DNA of 64,000 nt. It comes from Phorcus lineatus. Taxonomy: Eukaryota > Mollusca > Gastropoda > Trochida > Trochidae. The notes beneath the pieces were generated by a model. It searched no databases, was not told the DNA's origin, and worked only from the letters and a program-made list of their open reading frames with translations. The position numbers and the translations under genes were made by a program. The stretch covers positions 372,001 through 436,000 of the forward strand of contig OV121081.1 in NCBI GenBank assembly GCA_921293015.1, given 5' to 3'. How positions within the stretch are numbered: the first letter of the stretch is position 1; each line of letters starts with the position of its first letter. Positions 1-10,351 of this stretch are shown piece by piece.

Positions 1-1519
1 GAAGAATCCTTTATGTGGATATACTAAACCAGAAAAGCGCAGAAGCATGCATCATGTGACACAAGGAATTGGTATCATGCAACATATTTTCACTATAGGA
101 CGCGGTTATCTATTTTGTATACACATGCAGGTGTAGTTCCAGCGTTAAACCATAATATTGGTTACAAAAATCAGTTTCTGAACGGTAGTGGGCCAGTTTT
201 TATATAATATCCGGGTTTCTAAATGCGCTTTCTTACTTCGAAGTTTGATTTGTGAATATGTTTTGAGATTTTATATGAATTGATCGCTATATGGATACAT
301 TATACTTAACAAATAATGTAGAATTTCTGAAAACAATGAATATAATACATTTTTCCCTGTCAGTGACGTTGTATCAAAATGTGGAGAACAATTAACTTGC
401 TTTTCGGAACAAACTGATGCTGGAATCAGTAGGGATGTGTCGCAAGTTCGAAAGGATAGAGAAGTCGTTAACATTGAATATTCGGCCTTGGATGATCTAA
501 AGTTGATCTTTCTTGACCTGCGATGACGTAGATTGTAATTGAATTATAAGAATGGTGATATATCGTGCACTGTTTTGGAAGACTGTGGACATTGGTTCGG
601 ATGATAATATTATAAGCATACTACTAACCATTTGTTCATATTGGATTAGGGAATACTTCTTCATTGGGTCTGTGTTGCTGTAGGTATGTTCCGCTGGACT
701 TTTCCCCATAGATTACATGGAAACATTATCCAGGGGTAAAGTTATAAGACATCCGTTTGAATAAAGGAAGTACAGGACAAGATTTATAAGTGACGTCATT
801 ATTCTTATCGAATTTGTTACATCAGTTTAGACGCTAACATAGACAGTTTCAAAGATTTGACACTCATCTTTGTGTTGCTCGTTCATTTTGGACTTTTATC
901 TTCCGTTCAAATCAAATTGGATGGCTTGATACGTTTTATAGTGATTGATTTACATATAATAATGTAATTTATTTCATCTGTTCGGGTCGGGTCAATACCT
1001 TACATCTGCTACTGCAGATATTTACTGGTGCGCGTCATCAAGATCGAGTCGATACTAGTTAGGTGACCGACTCCCGCAGTGTCACACGCTGCGCACATAT
1101 ATATCGATATCCTATGCTTTTGACGTGTCATTCCCCCCCTCCCCCCTCCCTCCACCTCATCTCTACCTTCTTAAAGAATCAGCACCACAGAAACCTTCCC
1201 AAACAGACAACGTGAAATCCACTCAGAAGTCTACTTAAATTTGCAGAAGGTACCTGTATTGCTGCCGTCTTGTTTAGATACACCTGTTGCCTGGCAAATA
1301 ACGCTCTCATAACAAAATTTAGGTGAATATGGGTTTCTTCCAAATATTTTGTTAAAACTAATTTAAAGAAAACCGGTTACCGGTTTAATGCAAGAAACAC
1401 ATGCAGCAAGTGCAAGTAGACTGGTAAAACTCCTCCCCCCATCGTCCTTACATGTTATCTGATTACATTGAAAAGTAACGGTGTGACCTCCTCCCCAAGC
1501 CATCGGGACGGCTGCTCAC
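1..1519. other. no gene recognised; intergenic or intronic
   Basis: I see no exon with recognisable protein motifs on either strand. A C/T-rich run lies at about 1132-1158. If the exon at 1520-1696 is real, this stretch is the start of its first intron, because that gene would read leftward out of the window. Confidence 0.4.
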
Positions 1520-1696
1520 CTTGAGAAGTAACGGTCTGCCCTCCCGCTCCCCCCTCTCCTCCAGGGTGCGGAATATCAGCAGACTGGTGGTGTAGAAGGA
1601 AATAAGGATGAAGAGGAGGGCGATGTTGATGACCGAACGACGTCGACTACAGATCTTCATATTCACAATATCGTCTCCAACCAGACCCAGTCCCAC
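1520..1696 (-). CDS. candidate first coding exon of a type II membrane protein (partial)
   Basis: Read on the minus strand, an ATG at 1696 (a second at 1660) opens a frame with a short basic stretch (CSRRR) followed by about 20 hydrophobic residues (INIALLFILISFYTTSLLIF) and then a charged stem (RTLEERGEREG). The frame reaches a consensus splice donor: the exon ends CTCAAG at 1520 and the intron begins GTGAGC. A short basic tail, one membrane anchor and a charged stem is the usual layout of Golgi glycosyltransferases and sulfotransferases. The catalytic part would lie left of the window, so the family cannot be named. A chance ORF remains possible. No promoter was recognised to the right. Confidence 0.35.
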
Positions 1697-2007
1697 ACCT
1701 GCTTCATACTCAAATCAACTCGTTCACCAGTCAGCACGTTGATGTCCCGAGTCGCTCCCAGCTGTTTGTTCCCAGGCTCAGTCGGTCCCGGTCGATTTGC
1801 TGGTATACAAAGTCTGTACGTCGCCAGAGAGTTAGACAGAAATCCTCATAAGCACTTTGAAAAATCTTCACAGTCACCATGAAAGACACATAAAAAACGT
1901 ACTTAAACATCTAGTATTATTTCTATGAATAATCCAATTTCGAATAAATAGATTTACTTATATTCTTGAACAAATGTCTACACAAAATAAACTCGTTTAC
2001 ATTTTGT

Positions 2008-2372
2008 CACTATCACATCATCAGCACACTATCACATCATCACCATCATCAGCACACTATCACATCATCAGCATCATCAGCGCACTCTCACATCATCAGC
2101 ATCATCACCAGCGCACTCTCACATCATCAGCATCATCACCAGCGCACTCTCACATCATCAGCATCATCATCAGCGCACTATCACATCATCAGCATCATCA
2201 GCGCACTATCACATCATCAGCATCATCAGCGCACTATCACATCATCAGCATCATCAGCATCATCACCAGCGCACTCTCACATCATCAGCATCATCATCAG
2301 CGCACTATCACATCATCAGCATCATCAGCGCACTATCACATCATCAGCATCATCAGTATCATCAGCGCACTA
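2008..2372. repeat. 28-bp minisatellite of CATCAG/CACTATCAC units
   Basis: About 12 tandem copies of a 28-bp unit (consensus begins GCGCACTATCACATCATCAG), with some units lengthened by 3 bp (CAC CAG). The unit lacks stop codons in at least two + frames, so overlapping Ser/His-rich ORFs of about 140 codons run through it. They are repeat artefacts. Confidence 0.9.
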
Positions 2373-2544
2373 TCAAATTGTAATAGTGTGAAATTAAAGC
2401 ATTTATTTTAATATGTGTTCTGTTATTTTTATTCAAATGTATATACATGTTTGTGGTGTTTGGTATTCAACAGAGGTTTATAAGTTTGGCAATGAACAGT
2501 TGCCAGTAAGTAGTATTTTAAAGGTTTAGTTTATTCCTATGATT

Positions 2545-3455
2545 GGTTTGGATCAGTCCACGAAACACGAAACAACAAAGCACTCGCCATACTTCCTAAT
2601 GTTTGGACGACATCTAAGGCTCCCTATAGACCTTGCTTTTGGCCTTGATGTTGAACCTGAGAAACCAAGATCACTGCTACACTATTCAGAATCGTTAAAG
2701 AAGAGACTAAAGGAAGCATATGCTTTAGCTGCAGCCAAGGCAACAAAGTCTCAGAGTCGACAGAAGGAGCACTATGACAAGCGAGCTCGAGCAGCTATTC
2801 TTGATGTCGGAGAGAGTTCTTGTAAAACGTGTAGCATTTGATGGTCGTCACAAGATCACAGACTATTGGGAGGACGACATGTATGTGGAAATCCAACAAC
2901 CTAACACCTCAGTGCCTGTATATGTTGTGGGTAAAAAGAATTCTTCACCAGAATCTTTTATTGCCAGTGGGATCCCTACCACGACAGGATATTCAGGATT
3001 TTCAGAAGGGGTGTGATACTCCTGTACCAAAGCCACGCAAGGCTTTACGTCCACCCACACCAAAGCTAAGGACATCAAGACGACTCAAAGGACTGACCCC
3101 AGAGCCTAAAGATAGTGACGATGACTCTGTTGTAGTCCCTATCACTTCATCCCAACAGTCAGTTTCGCGTACGGATGTACACGATGGGCCAACTGATGTT
3201 ATGGCAGGAGAGAATGATGATAATTCTGCGATGGATGATGATGATGAAGTGGAACAGACAGAGGAACCTACTCCAGACCAGGAGCAGGTTAGTGAGTCAG
3301 CTTTAGAGCCAGATATTCAGCAGGAAGAATCTGCACCTGACAAGGAAGAAGATTCAGATCCTCGGCCGCCTAGACGATCCACGCGTGAGAGGTCACGATT
3401 TCAGTGGATGAGGACGGGAGATTATGTGATGTCGGCTGCTGCAACCACGGATTGA
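2545..3455 (+). pseudogene. Ty3/Gypsy-type LTR retrotransposon, 3' end of pol (decayed)
   Basis: Three successive + frames together carry the C-terminal part of a Gypsy-type integrase region. The first frame (from about 2545) has HSPYFLMFGR and LRLPIDL. The second (from about 2774) has the VLVKRVAF-type segment. The third (about 2930-3455) has NLLLPVGSLP, an acidic Asp/Glu-rich linker, and the tail RRSTRERSRF. The frame changes near 2815 and again near 2938, so no single product is possible. The upstream pol, gag and both LTRs were not recognised, which makes this a 5'-truncated relic. It lies between the 28-bp minisatellite and a repeat-coding ORF. Confidence 0.85.
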
Positions 3456-3721
3456 ATGAGACGTGCAGAGTACCTTTCATCATTGATTGGCACCGGGGTG
3501 CTGGATGATGTAAGTGCCAGAAACACCTTGTTGCAGTTAATTTCCGGCAACTGTAAATGATGAGGACATCAAAGAACTACCGTCCACGTCTGATCATTAG
3601 TGGGATATCATATTCAGCAACATCTTCACAAGCCTCATTTCAAACAGCCCTAGAGTGATCGTAATTAAGTCACTAAGTAACCTTAATTTGTAAATGGGAG
3701 TTAAGGTTAACCTTCGTAAAG
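3456..3721. other. intergenic, possible decayed retroelement 3' end
   Basis: This is the unclassified sequence directly after the pol relic. It could contain the element's untranslated end, but I see no LTR signature (TG...CA with a repeat partner). Confidence 0.3.
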
Positions 3722-4288
3722 ATGAAGGTGGCGCGGAGCGTCTGGTTACTTGTATTCTGTTTGTTGTGCAGTACCATAGCAAAGTTACCACATGACCGCA
3801 TTGTTATCACAAACATCACACCATTACCACATCATCGCATTTCAATTGTTATCACAAACAATATCACACCGTTACCACATGACCGCATTTCCATTGTTAT
3901 CTCAAACAACATCACACCGTTACCACATCATCGCATTATTATCACAAACATCACACCGTTACCATATCACCGCATTTCAATTGTAATCACAAACAACACA
4001 CTGTTAACACATCATCGCATTTCCATTGTTATCACAAAAACTATCACACCATTATGTCAACAGATCATCAACTTCTTCATCACCAACAACATCACACCAA
4101 TGCCAAGTCGGATAATTAATTTTGTCATCACAAACCATATCAAACAAATACCACATCATTGCTTCAACTTTGTCATCACAAACTACGAAATTAATTATAA
4201 GAGTAACGCTGTTTTTCAGGGCATTATTATTTACAGAAGCCCAATGTCTTCGATTAACTCCCCGACGGAGATACTCTGTATCCCGTGA
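3722..4288 (+). CDS. hypothetical secreted protein with 16-residue repeats (188 aa)
   Basis: The ORF starts with a textbook signal peptide: Met-Lys, then a hydrophobic run (SVWLLVFCLLCSTIA) and a likely cleavage after Ala-20. It continues with six to eight degenerate repeats of about 16 residues (core RISIVITNNITPLPHH). These are encoded by a 48-bp tandem repeat at about 3785-4150, whose length is a multiple of three, so the frame survives. The last 40 residues are non-repetitive. No family is recognised. Against a real gene: the composition is that of a simple AT/CA-rich minisatellite and no promoter or polyA signal is evident. It may also be the first exon of a longer gene. Confidence 0.3.
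   Translation: MKVARSVWLLVFCLLCSTIAKLPHDRIVITNITPLPHHRISIVITNNITPLPHDRISIVISNNITPLPHHRIIITNITPLPYHRISIVITNNTLLTHHRISIVITKTITPLCQQIINFFITNNITPMPSRIINFVITNHIKQIPHHCFNFVITNYEINYKSNAVFQGIIIYRSPMSSINSPTEILCIP
3785..4150. repeat. 48-bp degenerate tandem repeat
   Basis: Imperfect copies of a unit containing CATTTCAATTGTTATCACAA and CACCGTTACCACAT, with shortened units mixed in. It forms the body of the 188-codon ORF at 3722-4288. Confidence 0.75.
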
Positions 4289-4362
4289 CCCTCGAATTGG
4301 TGCAAAGAAGTGTTTAATCAGAATTAAGGATCAATGTTATATGAATGTCCATAACATACTAT

Positions 4363-4445
4363 GTTTACGACACTCGTGCTTTATTATTAGTATATCACTC
4401 GCTCTCGCCCGGGAAATACTAATATTAAGCACTCGTGTCGTAAAC
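4363..4445. repeat. long inverted repeat (hairpin 1)
   Basis: The left arm 4363-4393 and right arm 4416-4445 are near-perfect reverse complements (outermost GTTTACGACACTCGTGCTT). The loop of about 22 bp is CG-rich (CTCGCTCTCGCCCGGG) in AT-rich surroundings. It is the first of three hairpins within 800 bp. Confidence 0.85.
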
Positions 4446-4917
4446 GTGGTATGACACGAATATGATATTTTGTTTATTACCGAAGTCGATAAATCAAAGG
4501 AATTAATCAAAATTAACATCCAAGCATAGGCATAGGCGCATTTGGAACACAACGTCATAAGCGAACTGTGATGTCAAAGCATTGTTTTTTATGTGACGTC
4601 ACAATGAAAAAGTGATATTTTGCCCTAGGGCATCGTATTAAAAATATGAACCCCGATATGATTGCCCTCGAAGGTAATAAATATATATTATTATATGAAT
4701 GGACTGTTTCCGTCTTTCTGATTGGCCTACTTGGTCACATGACAGCATTGACGTCAAGCGATGTCAACCTGTGTGAATCGCGAGAGGTTGATATAACAAT
4801 CCAAACACCTCCAGTGGATAAAAATAGCTTTTTGAAATCCTGGTCTACCGGAAACACCAGAAGAATGGTAATTTAAGACCTATTTAATATAATAAAACAA
4901 TTATAGATTTAAGAATC

Positions 4918-5018
4918 GGTTGATCCAATGATGTATCGACCTTGGACATGCGATATTCACCTCGGCTACGCCTCTGAGAATATCACATGTTCAAAGTCGA
5001 TACATCATTGAATCAACC
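4918..5018. repeat. long inverted repeat (hairpin 2)
   Basis: The arms 4918-4958 and 4978-5018 are about 41 bp each (outermost GGTTGATCCAATGATGTATC), with a few mismatches. The loop is CCTCGGCTACGCCTCTG. The same GCTACGC core occurs in the nested palindrome at 51818-51880. Confidence 0.88.
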
Positions 5019-5046
5019 TCAATTGAAGTCAATAATTGTTTAGCAT

Positions 5047-5139
5047 TATATGGGTATTTTCATATCATATCCTGTATCAGCCCGAGACCCCAATATTGGT
5101 CGAGGGCTGATACAGGATGTGATATGAAGATACCCATAT
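5047..5139. repeat. long inverted repeat (hairpin 3)
   Basis: The arms 5047-5083 and 5104-5139 are near-perfect complements (inner end CCTGTATCAGCCC paired with GGGCTGATACAGG). The loop is GAGACCCCAATATTGGTCGA. The motif GGGCTGATACAGG recurs at about 5527 and 5575, so the element may extend to about 5590. Confidence 0.85.
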
Positions 5140-8100
5140 CATACTACTTTTATCATATATACTATACTTTAAAAAAAGAGTAGGAAAATGTAACAATCTT
5201 AAACTTTAATTAATAAAATTAACATGAGCCGAGAATCAAAGCTGATTGACTTAATTATCTGTTGTTAACGTCCATAAACAAATACGGACTGCTAATCACT
5301 GTCACTGTCAGAGCTAATTACTCTGATTCTACGCCTCTTGCAACTTTTGCTTTCATTTTTCTCACATGATCGTATCAAGCTGAAAGAGGGGACTGCAGCG
5401 TTCTTTCCGCGATATCAGCCAGGTTGTAACGTCAGCTGTACAAAGGGAGACAACTTTAAACTCCTTGCAACTTCGATCTTTTTTTACGATCGTTGCCTAG
5501 GGTTCCAGGTTCAAGTCCCTTGACGACGGGCTGATACAGGTTTTTGCCCTTGACGATACAAGTTATTTGCCCTGCGGGCTGATACAGGGTGCTTAACGGA
5601 GGGTCTATTGTACAATCAAAATATCTGTTCAATAAAGATATAAAACTTCTTTTACAAAACACATTTGTTATAGGCCTAATTTTTAAACGAAATTCTAAAA
5701 TGAAGTCAGGATTGAGCAAGCTAGAAAAGTGCTTTTTTGGTCCTCTATTGCAAACCAGACCACAATGTATATAGATATCTTTTCACAACATCCCTACCTA
5801 TCTACAAACTGCTAATATTTAGAAAGAGGGTTTCACAGGGTCAATATGCCAAAAAAGGTTAGAGAATGTTGAAACAAAAACAAACAGGAATTGTAATACA
5901 CATAAGAATTGTATTTTACCAAGAAAGCTATACTGATATTGGACACAAATAAAGGATAGGGTAATATATCATTTTCAACCTGCACAAGCATCCCTTCACT
6001 CCTGTCAACATTCTAAAATTGAGAGGGTCATCTCAAAATCTATGTTGAGTAATATTTCAAAATGTCCGATCAAAGATCATATTCCCTTGCGATAACCGAA
6101 ATTCAGTGACAAAGTGTCTAGCTGCGAGTTCAATATCGACTCAACAGTAATGTCTTATGTTTTGTATGGAATAGATAGATAGACTGTTAATTAAATAGAT
6201 ATCTTCGCCGTACGCTTAATGCACAAGTTTGTTAGTGTCTTGTAAGACAGGTCATCATAATCTATAAAGAGACGCTTTTCACAGTTTATAAGTTTTGCCT
6301 GTAAATAAACTTTTGTAATGGCAGTACAATGAAATTCACGACGAGCTACAATATGTAGTTGATAGATATGTCGACATCTGCAATATTTTCATCTAGATAA
6401 ACGATTAGTCTTAAAAGAAGTCGAAAAAAAAATTCTAGCATGCATTTCCGACAGTACTTTACAAAGAAATTATCATTACTGGCATGTTTAAAATTATCTT
6501 CAGTAAAAACAAAGGCGTTATTCTTCATTCTTGAATCCTTTGGTCGGCCTTGTGTTATTCCAAACTACATTCTAACATTCGTCCTGAGCCTGGCACTCAA
6601 TGGACGCTTGATTCTTGGAATCCTATAATCTTCTATGAAGAGAGTTTGGATTTCATGTTTCCAACAACTTTCAGTTTTAATTTCTTAATGTTGCCGTAAC
6701 AGATTATTTGGATAATTTTTTAATAAATGTAAGCTCCTCTTGGAAAACTTGGAAGGTTTGCATCTTTCGGTGGTGGTGGGCAAGTTTGTTGGCACGGTGA
6801 GTGAAGTGGTAGTTGACTGATCTACTCTGAGGGTGCAAGGAACTCGACTCGAAATAGTACAAGATATTCATTCTCTTGCAGATAGTGTGATATTAACAAG
6901 GTTACAGTTTGGTAATACTGTATAACCAATGTATCTTAAACTTTTAACATTGGAAGGTAGCATTTTATGTAGGGTTCATAGTGGAGCCTTTAGGTGAGAT
7001 AACTGACTTTAAGCAGCCAAACACTATGTTCTCGTTTTGTTGAAATTGTACCAATTCCAATTAAAAGATAAGATAAAGATATATGTTTAAAAGATATGTA
7101 GGTTATAGTAAAACCCTGTGCGATTTATGACATTCTCTTACAAAAAAGGTAGCTTGATTTCATATTATTTCATAATATTTCTATGGCGTTAAGACTACAG
7201 TGTATTCTTGATCATTTGTTTTGCAATCGATTTGTTGTAAAGCATTTATGGGGTATTCAGAATTATTATAAAACGAGACTTTTCACATTCCTTTTTCGAA
7301 ATAAAAACATTGTTATTGATAAGTCTGTTGGTACTCGACATTTTGATGAGAAATGTTATTTTGAGAATTCGCTTATAACAATTTCGAATGTATCCAAAAA
7401 ATATCATTTTGTTAAATGCGGGAAAAGACGCCTACCAGAAGTGGTTTTCATCCGGAATATAGACGAGCTGCTTACGAAAATGATAATACCCTGACTTAGG
7501 ATCCATGAACGACAGTACAGTGTGTCGGCAAGACTACTGCATTGTAGTAAGAAGAACGTCAATTCATATTCACTAGTAGTTCAATTCAATACATTCTGAG
7601 TTCTCCGTCTTGCTCCGCCCTCCCCATACCTAAAACTGCATTAACTACGATCACCTCATCTTCAGCATTGACACTTCTCTCATTTACGGTATCGAGCTTC
7701 TTATTTGACAACCAACTTCCTGCTGCAGGGGCTAATCCCCCCCCCCCCCCCCCCCCCCACCCCACCCTGTTTCTGATGATTCAATACCCATAATTAACTT
7801 CTGTGTTGACTAATAAATGGCAGATCGATACACGGACTTCTGCTTGACGTTTACACAACATTACGTCATACAAGCAGATGGTACTGCAATGTGTGCGAAA
7901 TAATCACTTCAGTGGTCGTCATTTTTTAGGTTGATGTAATAACGGTTGTATCGTTACTTTTTAATGATAATGAACAATCATGAACAATCGTTTCTCAAGA
8001 TGATTAACAGTATGACTTGCGTATTACATTCTTTATGCATACCGTCAATCCTACTATATATCTAGGAACTCTTAGAAAATAGTTTCCAAGTTTAAGACAG

Positions 8101-8767
8101 TTCAAACTTTTGATCGAAATAATAGTTTATTAAATCTATAATAATACTGTTAACTGTAAGATATACATATGTATTCCCATAACTGTTTTCTGACCATCAA
8201 AGCCTACACAACAGAAGATTATATGCCATTATGATAATGCTTATTGTTTATTATTTTTTTAGAGTTTTTTTTATTGATGCCGACAAACGTAAAACATATA
8301 TATGATATGAATTTTTTATTTCATAATGTGTTGCCGTTTTTGTTAATACGTATATTACCCTACAAATTATAGAGCCAATGTTTCCCCCGTATTTATTATC
8401 TATTATACAATAAGATTAAATTTTAAAAATCTTATATCATTATGAATAAAATCAAGAAATGCAGTATCCAGTTCCCCGCTATATTGGATTACTTCAAAGC
8501 TGTTTGACATCGAAATTCGATCTCAATGCTGGAATATTGCCATCGCCTTATAAGGAATGTCTCATAGCAGGGGGACTGTCAACAGTTATCTCCCTTCTAT
8601 GGAGACACGGCTATAATTGACTCGTTTCTGATTCATGATATCATTCACAACAACACTTGGATACATGTACCAGCAGAACACATAAAACTTCTTGATAAAA
8701 ATTCGAATTTTCCTGAAGGCCAGTGATAGGTGGAACCAAAGGATCTTTCTGGAAGGCTAAAATTAGG
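5140..8767. other. intergenic, no gene recognised
   Basis: This is AT-rich sequence with several short ORFs. The longest (7183-7494, + strand, 103 codons) resembles no family I know and lacks splice or promoter context. Near 5510 and near 6793-6860 there are weak pol III box-like motifs, too poor to call as tRNA or SINE. Confidence 0.4.
7737..7766. repeat. poly-C tract
   Basis: An uninterrupted run of 22 C (7737-7758) is followed by CCCCACCC-type sequence. It could form a G-quadruplex on the minus strand or an i-motif on the plus strand, and it is a likely assembly or sequencing error hotspot. Confidence 0.9.
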
Positions 8768-8861
8768 AATATAAGAACTCTTTCGCTAGAGAGTCCGGAT
8801 ACTTTCAACTTCCTCTTAGGACAAGCAGGTGCTGCCGACCAGCAACTTTTCTACTTTCAAA
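8768..8861 (+). promoter_or_regulatory. unc45: candidate TATA box and 5' untranslated exon of unc45
   Basis: The unc45 ATG sits directly after a splice acceptor (TTTATTTCAG then ATGGCGG at 10352), so at least one upstream non-coding exon is required. A TATA-like AATATAAG lies at 8768-8775. About 85 bases further on, a perfect donor (AAA then GTAAGT) begins at 8862. This pair would give a short leader exon (about 8800-8861) and a first intron of about 1.5 kb that contains a MITE. This is inference: no transcript data, and other donors exist. Confidence 0.25.
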
Positions 8862-9372
8862 GTAAGTTAAAATTTTGCGTTTTTGCACCCTAATTTAATC
8901 TTTTTGTTCATTAGCTTTCGAATGCAGTTATATATATCAGCTACTCAGTCAATATCCATACAATTGGCTGAGTGGTTACTTGATTTTCATCACACTCAGT
9001 CTCTAATTTGACATAATGAAACTTTTCTAATCATATGTTGGATCCAATAGTATGTCTAATATTGTGTTTTGCAAATAATGACTATCTCTAATCAATAAAT
9101 GTGTTGAAATAAAAAATGACTGAACATAACATTGATTTAAGTTTTTGTTACAAATTCAATTAGGCTTATACATTTGAACACGTTGAAATGCAATCAATCT
9201 TTATTGAATGTCGATTGTTAAAGAGACACTACGAGAGTTGTTGGATATATATATATATATGTAGGCCCTATACCAAACCTTTATACATTTTGTCAGATTT
9301 TTAGAAGTACTGACTGTTACTGAAAAGTAATGTTTAAATAGTTTCAATATGGTCACAAAATCAAGGTATTAA

Positions 9373-9852
9373 TTAAGTGACATAGAGTATGTTTAAAGGT
9401 TTTTGATGTGGCTTTATTAATACCTTATAAAATGAGCCAAGTTAAAATCGCTTCTCTAACCGTGCATCTTTTATCTAAAATGCCAAAAATATCATATTTT
9501 CTTTTTATCTTTTTATCTATGATAATTGGAAAAAGATCCTAAAAGTGTTAAAAAAAATAAATTTTATGTGTCCAATTAACATGCATATTAGTAACATGAC
9601 CTACTTCATAAAATCAACCTGTGTTTGTTTCTGCTGTAAGTAAGTTTCGAAACTTATGTTTGAGTCATTGACGCGTGCCACTGTCCCGTTTTCGATCAAA
9701 AATCAAGATATTTACCCGTTTATTGTCACTATGCTGAACTGATGAGAATAAGAATTGTGATTTTATGGAAGAACCAAAACTTCTCGATAAAATAACACCA
9801 TTAATAAAGTTTGACATATTTGACACCAACAACATACTCTGTGCCTCTTTAA
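9373..9852. mobile_element. MITE of a TTAA-flanked family, copy 1
   Basis: The element is about 480 bp. Its ends are inverted: TTAAGTGACATAGAGTATG on the left, and on the right CATACTCTGTGCCTCTTTAA, the reverse complement of the same motif. TTAA lies at both ends. There is no coding capacity. Related copies are at 30417-30889, 47164-47580 and (inverted, internally deleted) 50236-50465. TTAA targets are typical of piggyBac-type transposases, but no such transposase is present here. Confidence 0.7.
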
Positions 9853-10351
9853 GTCATAATTCTTATAAGACTTTGAAACACATTAACTAATTAACTTTAA
9901 TTTTGGAACCTTTATTAAGCAGTTTGAAGATAGAATGCCTGTTTGAAAGGTTATATAGCTAGAATACAAGTAAATCGTATGTACAACTTAGGCTTCGGTT
10001 CACAGGGTTGGGTTTGTTTGTCAGTGAAAACAAAAAGTTATGATGTATTTGGCATTTTTGAATGAATTTTGGAGAGACTTTGAATGAACATCATCTTTAC
10101 TGATATTTAGACATGTATGACAGTCAATTAAATCATCATGATAATCAAGTTGTCTCTTTAATACTTGTACCTATTCACAATTACTTTTTCAAACAAGTAC
10201 TATTCAACCATATACTTCTTTATCTGAAGTTCAATTCCTGACATCTGTTTGTAATTTTATTTTGGGTGTTCTAAAATTTCTATTCTTGTGTTTCAATTTT
10301 AGACCATAATTTGTTTGTAACTTTAGATTAAATGAGATGGTTTTATTTCAG

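Noticed and set aside
1966-2411. Two overlapping ~140-codon Ser/His ORFs
   Set aside because: Both arise from the same 28-bp stop-free minisatellite in different frames.
6793-6860. Possible degenerate tRNA-SINE head
   Set aside because: Box B-like AACTCGACTCGA and box A-like sequence are too diverged, and no tail or target duplication was found.
7183-7494. 103-codon + strand ORF
   Set aside because: No recognisable motif, no splice or promoter context, and ordinary length for chance in a 64-kb window.
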